A stretch of DNA of 64,000 nucleotides from Slackia exigua ATCC 700122 (GCF_000162875.1 NZ_GG700630.1:268657-332656); one strand, 5' to 3'. Shown: positions 20,569-30,276, counted from the first letter of the stretch. The notes: a model not told the origin generated them from the letters alone. Made by a program: numbers and translations.

Positions 20569-21496
20569 TGTCGGAACCTCCCAGGAGCAGATAGAGCACG
20601 GCCATGCGGACGCAGATGCCGGCATACACTTGATCGAGAATGACCGAACGCCGGGGATGGTCGGCCATGTAGCTGTCGAATTCGACGCCGCGGTTGATCG
20701 GGCCGGGGTGGCAGACGATCGCATCGGGCTTCATGAGGCGCTCGCGGTCCTTCGTCAGGCCGTAAAGCGCATGGTATTCGCGCGTGCTGGGAAACGGCGC
20801 ACCTTCGAGACGCTCGCGCTGGACGCGCAGCATGTAGACGACGTCGAGCTCGGGCAGTACCTCGTCGAGGTACGGCGTGACGCGATCGACGCCGAGATTG
20901 GCGGGCGCGTCGGGCATGAGCGTCGCGGGACCGACGAGCGTGACGTGCGCGCCCATGGTCTTGAGCGCGGGTGCGAGGGATCCCACGACGCGCGAATGGC
21001 CCACGTCGCCCACGATGCCGACCTTCAGGTCGCGGATGCGGCCCTTGTGCTCGCGGATGGAATACAGGTCGAGCAGCGCCTGGGTCGGATGCTGATGCTT
21101 GCCGTCACCCGCGTCGATCACGACGGCAGGCGTGTGCTGCGAGATGATGTGCGGAGCCCCCGCATGCTTGTCGCGCACGACGATCGCATCGATCTTGTAG
21201 GCGTTCAGCGTCTCGACGGTGTCTATGAGGCTTTCGCCCTTGACCGACGAGGTGGACGACCCGCCGAAGTTCAGCGTATCGGCCGAAAGGCGCTTTTCGG
21301 CGAGCTCGAACGAGCTGCGGGTGCGCGTGGACGGCTCGTTGAACATGTTCACGATCGTGAGCCCCCTAAGCGTGGGAACTTTCTTGATCTTGCGGTCGTT
21401 GACCGCGGAGAACGCTTTCGCGGTATCGAGGATGAGGGCGATGTCCTCTTCGGAGTATTCCCTGATATCGATCAGATGCCTGTGGTCGAATGCCAT
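20552..21496 (-). CDS. pyrB: Aspartate carbamoyltransferase catalytic chain
   Basis: Joins carbamoyl phosphate and aspartate. The 314 residues contain the carbamoyl-phosphate loop EPSTRTRSSFE, the 80s-loop equivalent GGSSTSSVKGESLIDT, HQHPTQALLDLYSI and the aspartate-site YMLRVQRER, plus HPGPINRGVE. GGGAGG in the end of pyrR precedes the ATG, which starts one base after the pyrR stop. No regulatory chain gene pyrI is present, as usual for Gram-positives. Confidence 0.96.
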   Translation of the reverse strand: MAFDHRHLIDIREYSEEDIALILDTAKAFSAVNDRKIKKVPTLRGLTIVNMFNEPSTRTRSSFELAEKRLSADTLNFGGSSTSSVKGESLIDTVETLNAYKIDAIVVRDKHAGAPHIISQHTPAVVIDAGDGKHQHPTQALLDLYSIREHKGRIRDLKVGIVGDVGHSRVVGSLAPALKTMGAHVTLVGPATLMPDAPANLGVDRVTPYLDEVLPELDVVYMLRVQRERLEGAPFPSTREYHALYGLTKDRERLMKPDAIVCHPGPINRGVEFDSYMADHPRRSVILDQVYAGICVRMAVLYLLLGGSDNGLDS

Positions 21497-21497
21497 G

Positions 21498-22283
<786 letters not shown>

Positions 22284-22288
22284 CGCCC

Positions 22289-22317
22289 ATTGTACGCCGC
22301 GACGGGCGCGGGCGCAA
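22289..22317 (-). promoter_or_regulatory. pyr operon promoter
   Basis: On the minus strand, -35 TTGCGC (22312-22317) and -10 TACAAT (22289-22294) are separated by exactly 17 bases. Transcription would begin about 22282, just before the PyrR-binding motif. This is one of the clearest sigma-70-type promoters in the window. Confidence 0.75.
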
Positions 22318-22349
22318 CGGAAAAGAAACGGCAGGCCTTGAAAACACAT

Positions 22350-22381
22350 AGCGGGGAGCGGCCGCAGACCCGCTCCCCGCT
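22350..22381 (-). terminator. Terminator of the MMPL / heptad-repeat unit
   Basis: Perfect 12-base stem AGCGGGGAGCGG/CCGCTCCCCGCT with an 8-base loop, 20 bases after the stop of the gene at 22401. On the minus strand it is followed by ATGTGTTTTC, a modest T-rich tail. It also separates this unit from the pyr promoter. Confidence 0.7.
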
Positions 22382-22400
22382 TCTTCTCTCGATCCGTTCT

Positions 22401-25313
22401 TTACTTCTCGTCCTTCGCTTCGATCGGGTCGGATTCATAGATGAACTTGACCGAGCCCGCATGCTCTTCGTCGATGCCGGAGAAGTTCTTGTACGACTGC
22501 CCCGCCTCGACCATCGCGTTCACGCGGTCTTTAAGATCCTTCAGGTCGCCCTTGAAGAAATCGGTGATCTTTGAGATGCCCTGTTCATCGAATTGGACCA
22601 GACCGTCGGAAAGCGTCTGCGAACCTTCGAGCGCGGAATCCAGGCCGCGCGCGAGCTCGTTCGCGCCGTCCGCCGCGTCCGAGGCGCCGGATGCAAGCTG
22701 GCGTGCGCCCGAAGAGGCGGACGTCGCAGCCGAGGACAGCCGGCCCGCGCCGTCGGAAAGCTGGGCGATGCCCGCGACGAGCGCAGGAGAGCTCGCAGCG
22801 AGCCGCTGCATGCCGCCATCGAGCGTGGCGCTGCCGCTCGAAAGCGCCTGAACGCCTGCGACCAGCTGCGGAGTCGCCTGCGCGAGCGCGCCGGTGCCGG
22901 CGGACAGCTTCGCCGCGCCGTTCATGACCGTTCCCTCGGTTGCATCGTCGCCCAGATTCGCAACGAGCCTGTCGCCGCCGCCCATCAGCTGGAACGCTCC
23001 ATTGATCAACGTGTTGCCGGTATCTTTGTCGCCCAGCGCAGCCAGTGCGCCGGTAAGTCCCGCGCTCGTCTTGCCCGAAGGCGTCGTGCCGCCGTCGCGC
23101 AGCGCGACAAGACCGTCCTTCAGCGCGGAAGAGCCCGCGGACAGCTGGTTGACGCCGCCGATGAGCGTTACCGAGGACGAATCGTCCGCGGATCCGATGG
23201 ATGCGGATGCGGAGCCAAGGCCGTCCGCCACCTTACCGGCGCCGGCGGAAAGCTGACGGGCCGCGCCCGATGCGGCAGGGAGCCCGGAGTCGACGCTGGA
23301 CAGGCTCGATCCAAGTGCGGAAAGCCCGCCGGACACGCCGTTCACGCCGCCCATGATCGTGCCTGAATCAGGCGTGCTCGACTCGGAGCCGATGGATGCG
23401 GTCGCACCGGATACCTGGCCGGCGACCGAGGAGATCTGCGAAAGATCGTCGTTGAGCTTGGTCGTATCGGGCGTCTTGGGCAGGGAGCCTTTGGCGGAGG
23501 CGACGTTCGAAGAAGCGGCCTGAAGCGCCGAGAGCTGCTCGGGCGTGAGGTTCGAGGTGTCCCCGCCCAGCACGGCGGAGATGTTCGCCTGCGCGTCGTT
23601 CAGCGATGCCTCGGACGCGTCGGAAGACACGGCGCCGGATAGAGCGGCCGCCTGGGCCTGCGCATCGGACGAGAGACTCGTAAGCGCCCCGCCGGCATCC
23701 CCGAGGCTCGAAGAGAGCGATGAAAGGCCGTCTTTGACCTGGCCGTTCACACCTTGCATCTGGCCGATGCCGTCCTGCGCGGCGGTGGCGGCGGAATCGA
23801 GCGAATCGGCGAGCTGCGACGCGCCGTCGCGCACCTGGACCGCGCCCGCCTGAGCGGCAGGAAGGCCGGCCGCGGGATCGTTCAGCGTGACAAGGCCGTC
23901 TTTGACCTGGCCGAGACCGGCCGTGATGGCATTCGTGCCGCCGAGAAGCGTGGTCGGGGCGCTGTCGGATTCGGATCCGATGGCGGCAACGGCATCGGCC
24001 AGGCCCGTCTGGTCCTCGGATCCGTTGCGCAGCAGATCGAGACCCTGATATAGGCGCTTGGCGCCGCTCGACAGACTGGATGCGCCGTCGCTTACCTGCG
24101 TCAACCCGCTATGGAGCTTCTCCGCGCCGTCGGCCAAGGCCTTGGTGGACTCAGGTAGCACGGCGGACTGGTCCTTCATGCGGGAAAGCCCCTCGCGAAT
24201 CTGAGAAGTGCCGTCGGCCAGGGCGGCGGTGGATACGGGAAGCGTCGCCGTCTGATCTTTGAGCTGGCCGGCGCCCGCATCGAGCGTGCCGGCGCCCGCA
24301 TCGAGCTCGCCCAGGCCGCTCGCAAGCGTCTGCGTTCCGCTCGAGAGCGTGGACAGGCCTCCCGAGAGCGTGCCCGCGCCGGCATCGAGCTTGTCCAGAC
24401 CGTCGGTCAGGGTCTTCGATCCGTCGATGAGCTGCGACATGGCGCTGTCGAGCTGATCGAGCGAATCCTCGAGATCGTCCGCGCCGAATTCCGACACATC
24501 GACGTCGTCGAACATATCGGCACTCACCATCGTGAGCATATTGCCAAGCCTGAAGTCCTTGGCATCCGCCGTGATCTCGACCGACGAGGGAATCTTGTAG
24601 TCGTCCTCGTCGACGCCGAGCGTGTCCTGCATGCCCGGCAGTGCGAAGCCGATCACCACGGTGCGCTCGCCGTCGTTGACGATCTTGCCGTTATCGACCT
24701 CGACGTTGGTGAAGGTGTCGTTCGGCAGGATGACGCCCGTCATCGCGACGAACGGCGTGTAGATCCTCGTCTCCTTGCCGCCGATCATGCGGGTCTCGTA
24801 GCTGTCGTTCACGTAGTCGATATGGATGGTCACCGTGCCCGATGCACCCACCAGGTCGGCAGGCTTCACGTCCTTGCCGTCGAGCTTGTAGGAGACCTTC
24901 ATCTTGACCGGAGCCTCGGCCTGCGTGGTGCCTTTGTAATAGACGTCCTTGCCGCCGGCATCCCATGCCATGGACGATGCGCCGCCGGATTGCGTGGCAT
25001 CTCCCTCGGTGACCTCGATGTTATCGAGGTTCGACGCGTCGTGGATCCGATCGAGGGCTTCGGGGTTGCGCATCCAATCGGAGACGTCGGTGTTCTTCAC
25101 GGAACCTGACGCGTCGGTGAATACGTAGACGGTCTCGTTCTTCGTGATGGAGGTCTGGTCGCCTGCGTGCGTCTGCGTGGCGGACGTGCCCGACGCGCCC
25201 GTCGAGGAGCCCTGCGCAGGCGCGGCAGCGAAGGCCGGCGAGACGGACATGCCCGCAAGCGCGAACGTGGTCAGCACGTATCCGGCCGAAGCGAAGAGTC
25301 TGTTCGTTTTCAT
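22401..25313 (-). CDS. Secreted heptad-repeat (xxxLxxG) protein paired with an MMPL transporter
   Basis: The 970 residues begin with a signal peptide (KTNRLFASAGYVLTTFALAGMSVSPAFA, cleavage near AFA-AA). A beta-rich region of about 240 residues follows. From about 290 to 910 there are dozens of seven-residue repeats of the LxxGxxx / GAxxLxxG type (for example LDAGAGTLSGGLSTLSSG), the pattern catalogued as the xxxLxxG heptad repeat (TIGR03057). Such repeats should form long helical rods outside the cell. No C-terminal membrane helix, sortase motif or binding repeat is seen; the end is a charged ESDPIEAKDEK tail. It starts 6 bases after the MMPL gene, so it is probably an extracytoplasmic partner of that exporter. 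Function unknown. Confidence 0.8.
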   Translation of the reverse strand: MKTNRLFASAGYVLTTFALAGMSVSPAFAAAPAQGSSTGASGTSATQTHAGDQTSITKNETVYVFTDASGSVKNTDVSDWMRNPEALDRIHDASNLDNIEVTEGDATQSGGASSMAWDAGGKDVYYKGTTQAEAPVKMKVSYKLDGKDVKPADLVGASGTVTIHIDYVNDSYETRMIGGKETRIYTPFVAMTGVILPNDTFTNVEVDNGKIVNDGERTVVIGFALPGMQDTLGVDEDDYKIPSSVEITADAKDFRLGNMLTMVSADMFDDVDVSEFGADDLEDSLDQLDSAMSQLIDGSKTLTDGLDKLDAGAGTLSGGLSTLSSGTQTLASGLGELDAGAGTLDAGAGQLKDQTATLPVSTAALADGTSQIREGLSRMKDQSAVLPESTKALADGAEKLHSGLTQVSDGASSLSSGAKRLYQGLDLLRNGSEDQTGLADAVAAIGSESDSAPTTLLGGTNAITAGLGQVKDGLVTLNDPAAGLPAAQAGAVQVRDGASQLADSLDSAATAAQDGIGQMQGVNGQVKDGLSSLSSSLGDAGGALTSLSSDAQAQAAALSGAVSSDASEASLNDAQANISAVLGGDTSNLTPEQLSALQAASSNVASAKGSLPKTPDTTKLNDDLSQISSVAGQVSGATASIGSESSTPDSGTIMGGVNGVSGGLSALGSSLSSVDSGLPAASGAARQLSAGAGKVADGLGSASASIGSADDSSSVTLIGGVNQLSAGSSALKDGLVALRDGGTTPSGKTSAGLTGALAALGDKDTGNTLINGAFQLMGGGDRLVANLGDDATEGTVMNGAAKLSAGTGALAQATPQLVAGVQALSSGSATLDGGMQRLAASSPALVAGIAQLSDGAGRLSSAATSASSGARQLASGASDAADGANELARGLDSALEGSQTLSDGLVQFDEQGISKITDFFKGDLKDLKDRVNAMVEAGQSYKNFSGIDEEHAGSVKFIYESDPIEAKDEK

Positions 25314-25319
25314 AGGTTC

Positions 25320-27431
25320 TTAAGCCTCCTTGAGCTTGCGGGGCGACGCGGAGAAGCCCTTGCTGGTCTTGACTATAGCTTTATCACAAATCATGAACGC
25401 TGCGGGCAGGATAACCAGAACCGAGAGCGTCGAGATGAACGCGCCGCGCGCCATGAGGCCGGTAAGCTGGCTGATCATGCCGATATTCGAATAGATGGCG
25501 ACCGCGATCGTCGCGCCGAAGAACGTGAGCCCGCTCGTGACGACCGCCGGGAACGAGCGCGCGAGCGCCGTCTCGATGGCGTCGACCTTCGCACGGCCGC
25601 CCGCACGTTCCTTGCGGTAGCGCGTCGTGAGCAGGATGGCGTAGTTCACGGTGGAGCCGAGCTGGATCGTCGAGATGGTGACGGGCGCGATGAAGTTCAT
25701 CTCGGTGCCCGTGAAAAACGGGATGCCGAGGTTGAGCATGACCGCGAACTCGATGACGAGCACGAGCAGGAACGGGAGCGTCGCGCTGCGGAACACGACG
25801 AACAGGATGCCGAGGATGGCGACGATCGCGACCGCGTCCACGACGAGGAAGTCATGGTTCGTGACCTCGATGAGGTCCTTGGTCGCCGGCGCCTCGCCGA
25901 TGAGCATGGCATCGGGGTCGTATTCCTTGATGATGTCGTTGATGGCATCGATCTGGGCGTTGACCTCGTCGGTTGAGGGCTGGTACTCGGAGTTGACGAG
26001 CATCAGCTGGTACCCGCCGTTCTTGAGGGCGTCCTTGAGATCGCCGGGGACCATCTGGTCGGGAAGCTGCCCGCCGACGAGGGAATCGTAGCCGAGCGCG
26101 TAGACGACGCCGTCGACCTCGCCGATCCGGTCGAGCATCTCCTTGGCCTCGGCATGAGGCAGGTCGGATTTCGCAAGGATCATCTCGGTCGTGGATACGT
26201 CGAAGTGCTCCTTGACCTTCTGGTCGGCGGTATGAAACGGCGTGTCCTCTTCGGAAAGCGAGCTGTCCGATCCGGTAAGGATGTTCGTGAAGTCGTAGTA
26301 CATGGGCTTATTGATGAAGCCGTAGAGCGCAGGAGCGAGCATGAGCAGGAACACGGCGACGAAGACCCCGAATCGTTTCGTCACGAAGGCGGCCAGGCGG
26401 TCGGCCTTCGGGATGAGCGAACGATGATGCGTCGCCATGAGCGGCTTGTCGAACGCCAGCAGCAGCGACGGCAGGACGGTGATCGAGGCGATGAGGCCGA
26501 GGACGCACCCCTTCGCCATGACGATGCCGAGGTCGGTGCCCAGCGTATAGGACATGAAGCACATCGCGAGGAAGCCCGCGCAGGCCGTCATCGCGCTGGA
26601 GAAGATGGCCGTCAGCGTGTCGCCGATGGCTTCCCCCATCGCATAGGCGCGATCGTCGGGATAGGTCTCGCGCTTCTCCATGTAGCTGTTCCAAAGGAAG
26701 ATCGAGTAATCCATCGTGACCGCGAGCTGCAGAATCGCCGCCAATGCCTTGGTGATGTAGGAGATCTCGCCGAACAGGATGTTCGACCCCAGGTTATAGA
26801 GGATGGCCATGCCGATGCTCACGAGGAAGAGCACCGGGGCGAAGAAGGAATCCACGAGCAGCAGCAAGACGACGAGCGAGACGGCGACCGCGAGGATCAC
26901 GTACTTCGCCTCTTCGCGCTCGGCGATGTTCTTGAGGTCGTTGACGAAAGCCGTCATGCCCGAAACGTAGACCTGGTCGTCGGCAAGGCCCCGGATCTCC
27001 TCGACCGCGTTCATCGTATCGTCCGACGACGTGCCCGAATCGAAGAACACGGCGATCATCTGGGCATCCCCATCCTTGAAATCCTTGATGAGGTCTTCGG
27101 GAACCAGCTCGTCGGGGATGTTCGGATTATAGACGGCGCCGTACGACAGCGCGTCGGCCACGTGATCGACGCCCTTGATCTCGTCGGTCAGATCGCCGAC
27201 GGCCGCATCGTCCATGCCTTCGGTGACGATGAGCGAGAAGGCCCCTTTGCCGAAATCGTCCTTCAGGATGTTCTGTCCGGTGACCGTATCCATGTCGGAG
27301 GGCAGATAGTCGAGCATATCGTAGTTGATGCGCGTGCTCATGTATCCGAAGATCGAAGGGATGAGCAGGAGCACCGAAACGATGAGGATAGGTATACGCA
27401 GCTTGACCACTGCGTGTCCGAAGGTATGCAT
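25320..27431 (-). CDS. MMPL/RND-family membrane transporter
   Basis: About 703 residues with the two-fold RND layout: an N-terminal helix (VVKLRIPILIVSVLLLIPSIF), a large extracytoplasmic loop, five or so helices (about 190-340), then a repeat of helix, loop (about 385-540) and helices (about 545-690). Typical elements are AVTMDYSIFLWNSYMEKRE and TVNYAILLTTRYRKER, the paired GxxxDY-like segments of MMPL proteins. It probably exports a lipid, peptide or drug using proton motive force. The start at 27431 (GAGGCG upstream) is preferred to the GTG at 27491, but both are possible. It is co-transcribed with the heptad-repeat gene and likely controlled by the TetR gene upstream. Confidence 0.85.
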   Translation of the reverse strand: MHTFGHAVVKLRIPILIVSVLLLIPSIFGYMSTRINYDMLDYLPSDMDTVTGQNILKDDFGKGAFSLIVTEGMDDAAVGDLTDEIKGVDHVADALSYGAVYNPNIPDELVPEDLIKDFKDGDAQMIAVFFDSGTSSDDTMNAVEEIRGLADDQVYVSGMTAFVNDLKNIAEREEAKYVILAVAVSLVVLLLLVDSFFAPVLFLVSIGMAILYNLGSNILFGEISYITKALAAILQLAVTMDYSIFLWNSYMEKRETYPDDRAYAMGEAIGDTLTAIFSSAMTACAGFLAMCFMSYTLGTDLGIVMAKGCVLGLIASITVLPSLLLAFDKPLMATHHRSLIPKADRLAAFVTKRFGVFVAVFLLMLAPALYGFINKPMYYDFTNILTGSDSSLSEEDTPFHTADQKVKEHFDVSTTEMILAKSDLPHAEAKEMLDRIGEVDGVVYALGYDSLVGGQLPDQMVPGDLKDALKNGGYQLMLVNSEYQPSTDEVNAQIDAINDIIKEYDPDAMLIGEAPATKDLIEVTNHDFLVVDAVAIVAILGILFVVFRSATLPFLLVLVIEFAVMLNLGIPFFTGTEMNFIAPVTISTIQLGSTVNYAILLTTRYRKERAGGRAKVDAIETALARSFPAVVTSGLTFFGATIAVAIYSNIGMISQLTGLMARGAFISTLSVLVILPAAFMICDKAIVKTSKGFSASPRKLKEA

Positions 27432-27562
27432 ATACGCCTCGCAGATCGCGTTCTTCCCTTGGCAGAGCGCCTCTTTCGTATCCCTCCGCACGAGGGAGAC
27501 GGAAGACCATCGCCGCCAGCCGACGTGGTTATGCTACGTTCGGCATCGGATCGAAGAAATAA

Positions 27563-27580
27563 GCAATGGAGCTTGATTGC
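27563..27580. promoter_or_regulatory. Candidate TetR operator upstream of the MMPL gene
   Basis: GCAAT (27563-27567) and ATTGC (27576-27580) are perfect inverted half-sites around 8 bases, 132 bases before the preferred MMPL start and within the 288-base gap between that gene and the TetR gene. A second, weaker pair (TGCC...GGCA) overlaps it. TetR operators commonly have this size. No confident -10/-35 could be placed. Confidence 0.3.
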
Positions 27581-27719
27581 CTATTTTCTGGGCATTCACG
27601 CCATGTTGCCTAACTGCAGCAAAAGCGGACATTCGTGCGCAGCCATGCGGTGTTTCCTTAGACTAACATGAGTATACGCCTCTTATCAGGGAGTTCGCTC
27701 GGCAATTCTCGAGAGCGCC

Positions 27720-28295
27720 CTATTCCGAGGCGAAGCGGGCCGCAGAACGCTCGAGCGCCTGTCGGAACGATCCTTCGAACAGACGCGACAGCGTGGTCAC
27801 GTACTGGGCGGCATCGTCTTTCATGCCGTCGCTGATCCAACGGTTCAGGAGGCCCTCGAGGACGATCGTTCCGAAGGTGACGATATCCGCGCGATCGGAC
27901 GGGTCGACCGCAAGACCTTCCGCCTGGCGATCGATGTAGCGCGACACGGTGAGCGCCGCGACCTCGTCGACATAGCGCTCGAGGATCTCGTGGTGCGACG
28001 ACTCGTAGATATGGAAGACGAACGCGCGGTGCTCGGACAGGAAATGCGTGCCTGCTTCGATGAACGAATCCCATGTCAGGTCATCGGCGCCGCCCGACGC
28101 CTCCATGACCTTGCGCAGCTCCGAATCGATGAGGGATTCGAGCAAGTCGTATACATCGTGATAATGGTAGTAGAAGGTATTGCGGTTGATGCCGCAGCGC
28201 TGGGCGATATCGGCGACGGTCACCTTGTCCAGAGGCTTTTCGACAAGCAGTTCGAAGAAGGCGTCCATGATGGCGCGCTCGGTGAATCGGGTCAT
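27720..28295 (-). CDS. TetR/AcrR-family transcriptional regulator
   Basis: The 191 residues begin with a TetR helix-turn-helix: AIMDAFFELLVEKPLDKVTVADIAQRCGINRNTFYYHYHDVYDLLE (about 8-55). The remainder is a helical ligand/dimer domain with a TetR_C-like segment (TFGTIVLEGLLNRWISDGM). It lies upstream of and on the same strand as the MMPL exporter pair, the classic arrangement for a regulator of an efflux operon. The ligand is unknown. It follows the 28304 gene by 8 bases, so it is probably expressed from the leaderless promoter at 29314. Confidence 0.9.
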   Translation of the reverse strand: MTRFTERAIMDAFFELLVEKPLDKVTVADIAQRCGINRNTFYYHYHDVYDLLESLIDSELRKVMEASGGADDLTWDSFIEAGTHFLSEHRAFVFHIYESSHHEILERYVDEVAALTVSRYIDRQAEGLAVDPSDRADIVTFGTIVLEGLLNRWISDGMKDDAAQYVTTLSRLFEGSFRQALERSAARFASE

Positions 28296-28303
28296 GGGCG
28301 CTC

Positions 28304-28774
28304 CTACGGCACGAGCCCCGCGAGCGCAGGATTCAAGAAGAGGTTGTAGTAGGTGGCAACGATAAGCGCGACGGCGCCGACGATGACCGAAACGGCCGCC
28401 CAGATGCGCTGGCGGCGCAGATAGGCCTCCTTAGAGACGCCGAGGCTGAGAGCGCGTCGGAGCGCGAACGGCTGCGACACGACGGCGAAGGCGGCGGTGA
28501 GCGCGGTCATGAGCACGAAGACGAGCACGCCGACGACGATCGCGAGCGGCGTGCGATGCTGCAGCGCGTTCACGAACGCCGTGTCGGCAAGGATCCACAG
28601 CGGATAGAAGACGATGGTCGCCCAGATCCCATGCGCGGGACCCCAGATGGGCGGCATGAGGAATGCAGCCACGTTGAAGCGCGGCACGCCGTCTAGAAGC
28701 TTTTCCTCGGCGGCGATCTGCTCGTCGGTCAGCCTGGCGGCACGCGTGCTTCTCTGCGTCTGCGTCATAGACAT
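28304..28774 (-). CDS. Small membrane protein of unknown function (DUF2628-like)
   Basis: About 156 residues. After a charged N-terminal stretch come FNVAAFLMPPIWGPAHGIWATIVFYPLWILADTAF and three hydrophobic helices in all (about 60-80, 92-115, 128-150). The FNxAAFLxPPxWG opening resembles the DUF2628 group of small inner-membrane proteins, but this is recognition from memory and not certain. AGGAG lies before both the ATG at 28774 and the one at 28768. It sits between the hydrogenase-type protease and the TetR gene with gaps of 1 and 8 bases. No function can be assigned. Confidence 0.75.
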   Translation of the reverse strand: MSMTQTQRSTRAARLTDEQIAAEEKLLDGVPRFNVAAFLMPPIWGPAHGIWATIVFYPLWILADTAFVNALQHRTPLAIVVGVLVFVLMTALTAAFAVVSQPFALRRALSLGVSKEAYLRRQRIWAAVSVIVGAVALIVATYYNLFLNPALAGLVP

Positions 28775-28775
28775 G

Positions 28776-29306
28776 TCACTCCTGGATACGGCGTCCGTCC
28801 CTCGCGAAGAGGGTTCCGTCCGCACGTCGAATCTCAACATTGCGGGAAACGAGCTCGGCGAGCACGGCATCGCGCAAGATCGGCCGCGCCGCGGCGACCG
28901 GTTCGGTCAACCCTTCGCACAAAGACGAGGGACTCGCGTTTTCAACCTGCACGCCGAAACAGACGCCCTCGGCCTCGAAGCCGAGCAGGACGGCGGAGTG
29001 CAGCAAATCGACGAGGCGTAGCTCATGCAGCGACTGCATGGCGCCCGCGCGGCCGGCGATGTCTTCGGGCGCGAACTTGAGCACGGTTCCTGCCGGCTCC
29101 TCCGTGCCGTCCATGGCATCGACCGCGATGACGACGTCGAAATCCCGCACGACGTGCAGCAGGTCGAGCGACATGCAGGCTGCATCGAAGAGCGCGACAT
29201 GCGCGGGAAAGCGGTAGTCGCGCACGAGCTCGTCGTAGATGAGGGGCGCAACCCCGTCATCGAGCATGAGACGGTTTCCGACGAATATGACGGCGATGGT
29301 TTCCAT
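28776..29306 (-). CDS. Hydrogenase-maturation-type endopeptidase (HyaD/HycI family)
   Basis: HyaD/HycI proteases remove the C-terminal peptide of NiFe-hydrogenase large subunits after nickel insertion. The 176 residues begin METIAVIFVGNRLMLDDGVAPLIYDEL, the family opening with its first nickel-sensing acidic residue in the GNxLMxDDG loop. They continue with VVIAVDAMDGTEEPAGTVLKF (second acidic site) and HELRLVDLLHSAVLLG. The third, usually histidine, ligand region is represented by H-E-L. No hydrogenase structural gene is nearby, so the substrate lies elsewhere. The gene appears to be translated from a leaderless mRNA. Confidence 0.82.
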   Translation of the reverse strand: METIAVIFVGNRLMLDDGVAPLIYDELVRDYRFPAHVALFDAACMSLDLLHVVRDFDVVIAVDAMDGTEEPAGTVLKFAPEDIAGRAGAMQSLHELRLVDLLHSAVLLGFEAEGVCFGVQVENASPSSLCEGLTEPVAAARPILRDAVLAELVSRNVEIRRADGTLFARDGRRIQE

Positions 29307-29313
29307 GGCGACG

Positions 29314-29319
29314 ATTATA
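29314..29319 (-). promoter_or_regulatory. Leaderless promoter (-10 TATAAT)
   Basis: A consensus TATAAT on the minus strand ends seven bases before the ATG at 29304-29306, which puts the expected transcription start on the A of the start codon. There is no ribosome-binding site in those seven bases. The -35 region is weak. Leaderless mRNAs are frequent in actinobacteria. Confidence 0.65.
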
Positions 29320-29496
29320 GGCAAGGGCGGCACATCCCATGCGGCGAGTGCCGCCAATCCACACGAAGGGCGCTCCGAACAGGATGCGCGGCGGGGCGTG
29401 GACGCATGCAAGGCATGCGGGCCGCAGGATCGGGACGCACGACGAGACCGGATCGGAAGCGGGCGTTCGGCCGCCTCCCTTCCCTTTCGATCGGGC

Positions 29497-30276
29497 TTAG
29501 AACAGGCCGCAGGAGAAGACGAAGTCGAGCGCCTTCGATCGCCCTCCCAGATGGGCGCGCGTCCACGTCTGGCACAGGTGAAGCACGTCGAAGGATATGC
29601 GGCGTTCGACGTGCCGAGCCTCGATGTCGTCGAAGGTCGACATCAGCAGGAAGCGCGCCCACCCGAGGGTTTCAGCCGAAAGGCGCACCGCATCGGAGAA
29701 GCGCCCGCAGGAATCGCAGAGCACTCCCCCGTCGAAGGCCGAAAACGCGAGCAGGGAGCGCTCCTGCCGGGCCGCATCGACGTCCAGACGACGCCCGCAG
29801 GAGACGCAGGCGTCGAACGAAGGACGGAACCCCGTGAAGGAATAGACCTTGAGCAGGGCCGCAGCGCCGATGGCAAGCGCGTCGCCCGCCTCCGCGTCAT
29901 CCATCGCGTCGAGCGCGGCGACGGCGCAGGCGTACGATCTCGGATTCGGAAGGTCGGGCTGGGCCGCCTTCGCGATGCACTCGATAAGCGGGGCCGCGGC
30001 CGCGGCGCGCAGCAGGTCGAGCCTCACGCCCGCATGGGCATCCACGAGCCGCGCCTCCTTGACGATGTCGAGGGAACGCCCCTGAGCGAGCAGGACGTCG
30101 ACGACCGAGAAGACCTCGAGACGCGAGGAGAATGGAGACGTCGGCTTGCGCGCGCCTTTCGCCACGGCCTTCACGAGACGCCCGTCATCGGCGATGAGAT
30201 GCACGATGCGGTCGGTCTCGCCGAGCTTGACCTTGCGCACGACGAGCGCGCGTGCGGAATACGTCGCCTGCGGCAT
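29497..30276 (-). CDS. recO: DNA repair protein RecO
   Basis: RecFOR-pathway protein that loads RecA and anneals single strands. The 259 residues have an N-terminal OB fold (ATYSARALVVRKVKLGETDRIVHLIADDGRLVKAVAKGARKPTSPFSSRLEVF), a helical core and a CxxC...CxxC zinc site (CVSCGRR and CDSCGR). The start at 30276 follows AAGGAGGGGATC; the frame further upstream runs through a terminator hairpin and is not used. It lies downstream of the zinc-ribbon gene's terminator. Confidence 0.95.
   Translation of the reverse strand: MPQATYSARALVVRKVKLGETDRIVHLIADDGRLVKAVAKGARKPTSPFSSRLEVFSVVDVLLAQGRSLDIVKEARLVDAHAGVRLDLLRAAAAAPLIECIAKAAQPDLPNPRSYACAVAALDAMDDAEAGDALAIGAAALLKVYSFTGFRPSFDACVSCGRRLDVDAARQERSLLAFSAFDGGVLCDSCGRFSDAVRLSAETLGWARFLLMSTFDDIEARHVERRISFDVLHLCQTWTRAHLGGRSKALDFVFSCGLF

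Noticed and set aside
19051-20643. 530-codon plus-strand frame opposite pyrC and pyrK
   Set aside because: Exact antisense of the pyr genes with no recognisable domain.
22700-24450. Direct repeats that might suggest a CRISPR array or satellite
   Set aside because: The periodicity is 21 bases in frame with the heptad-repeat protein and units are not identical. It is a coding repeat, not an array with spacers.
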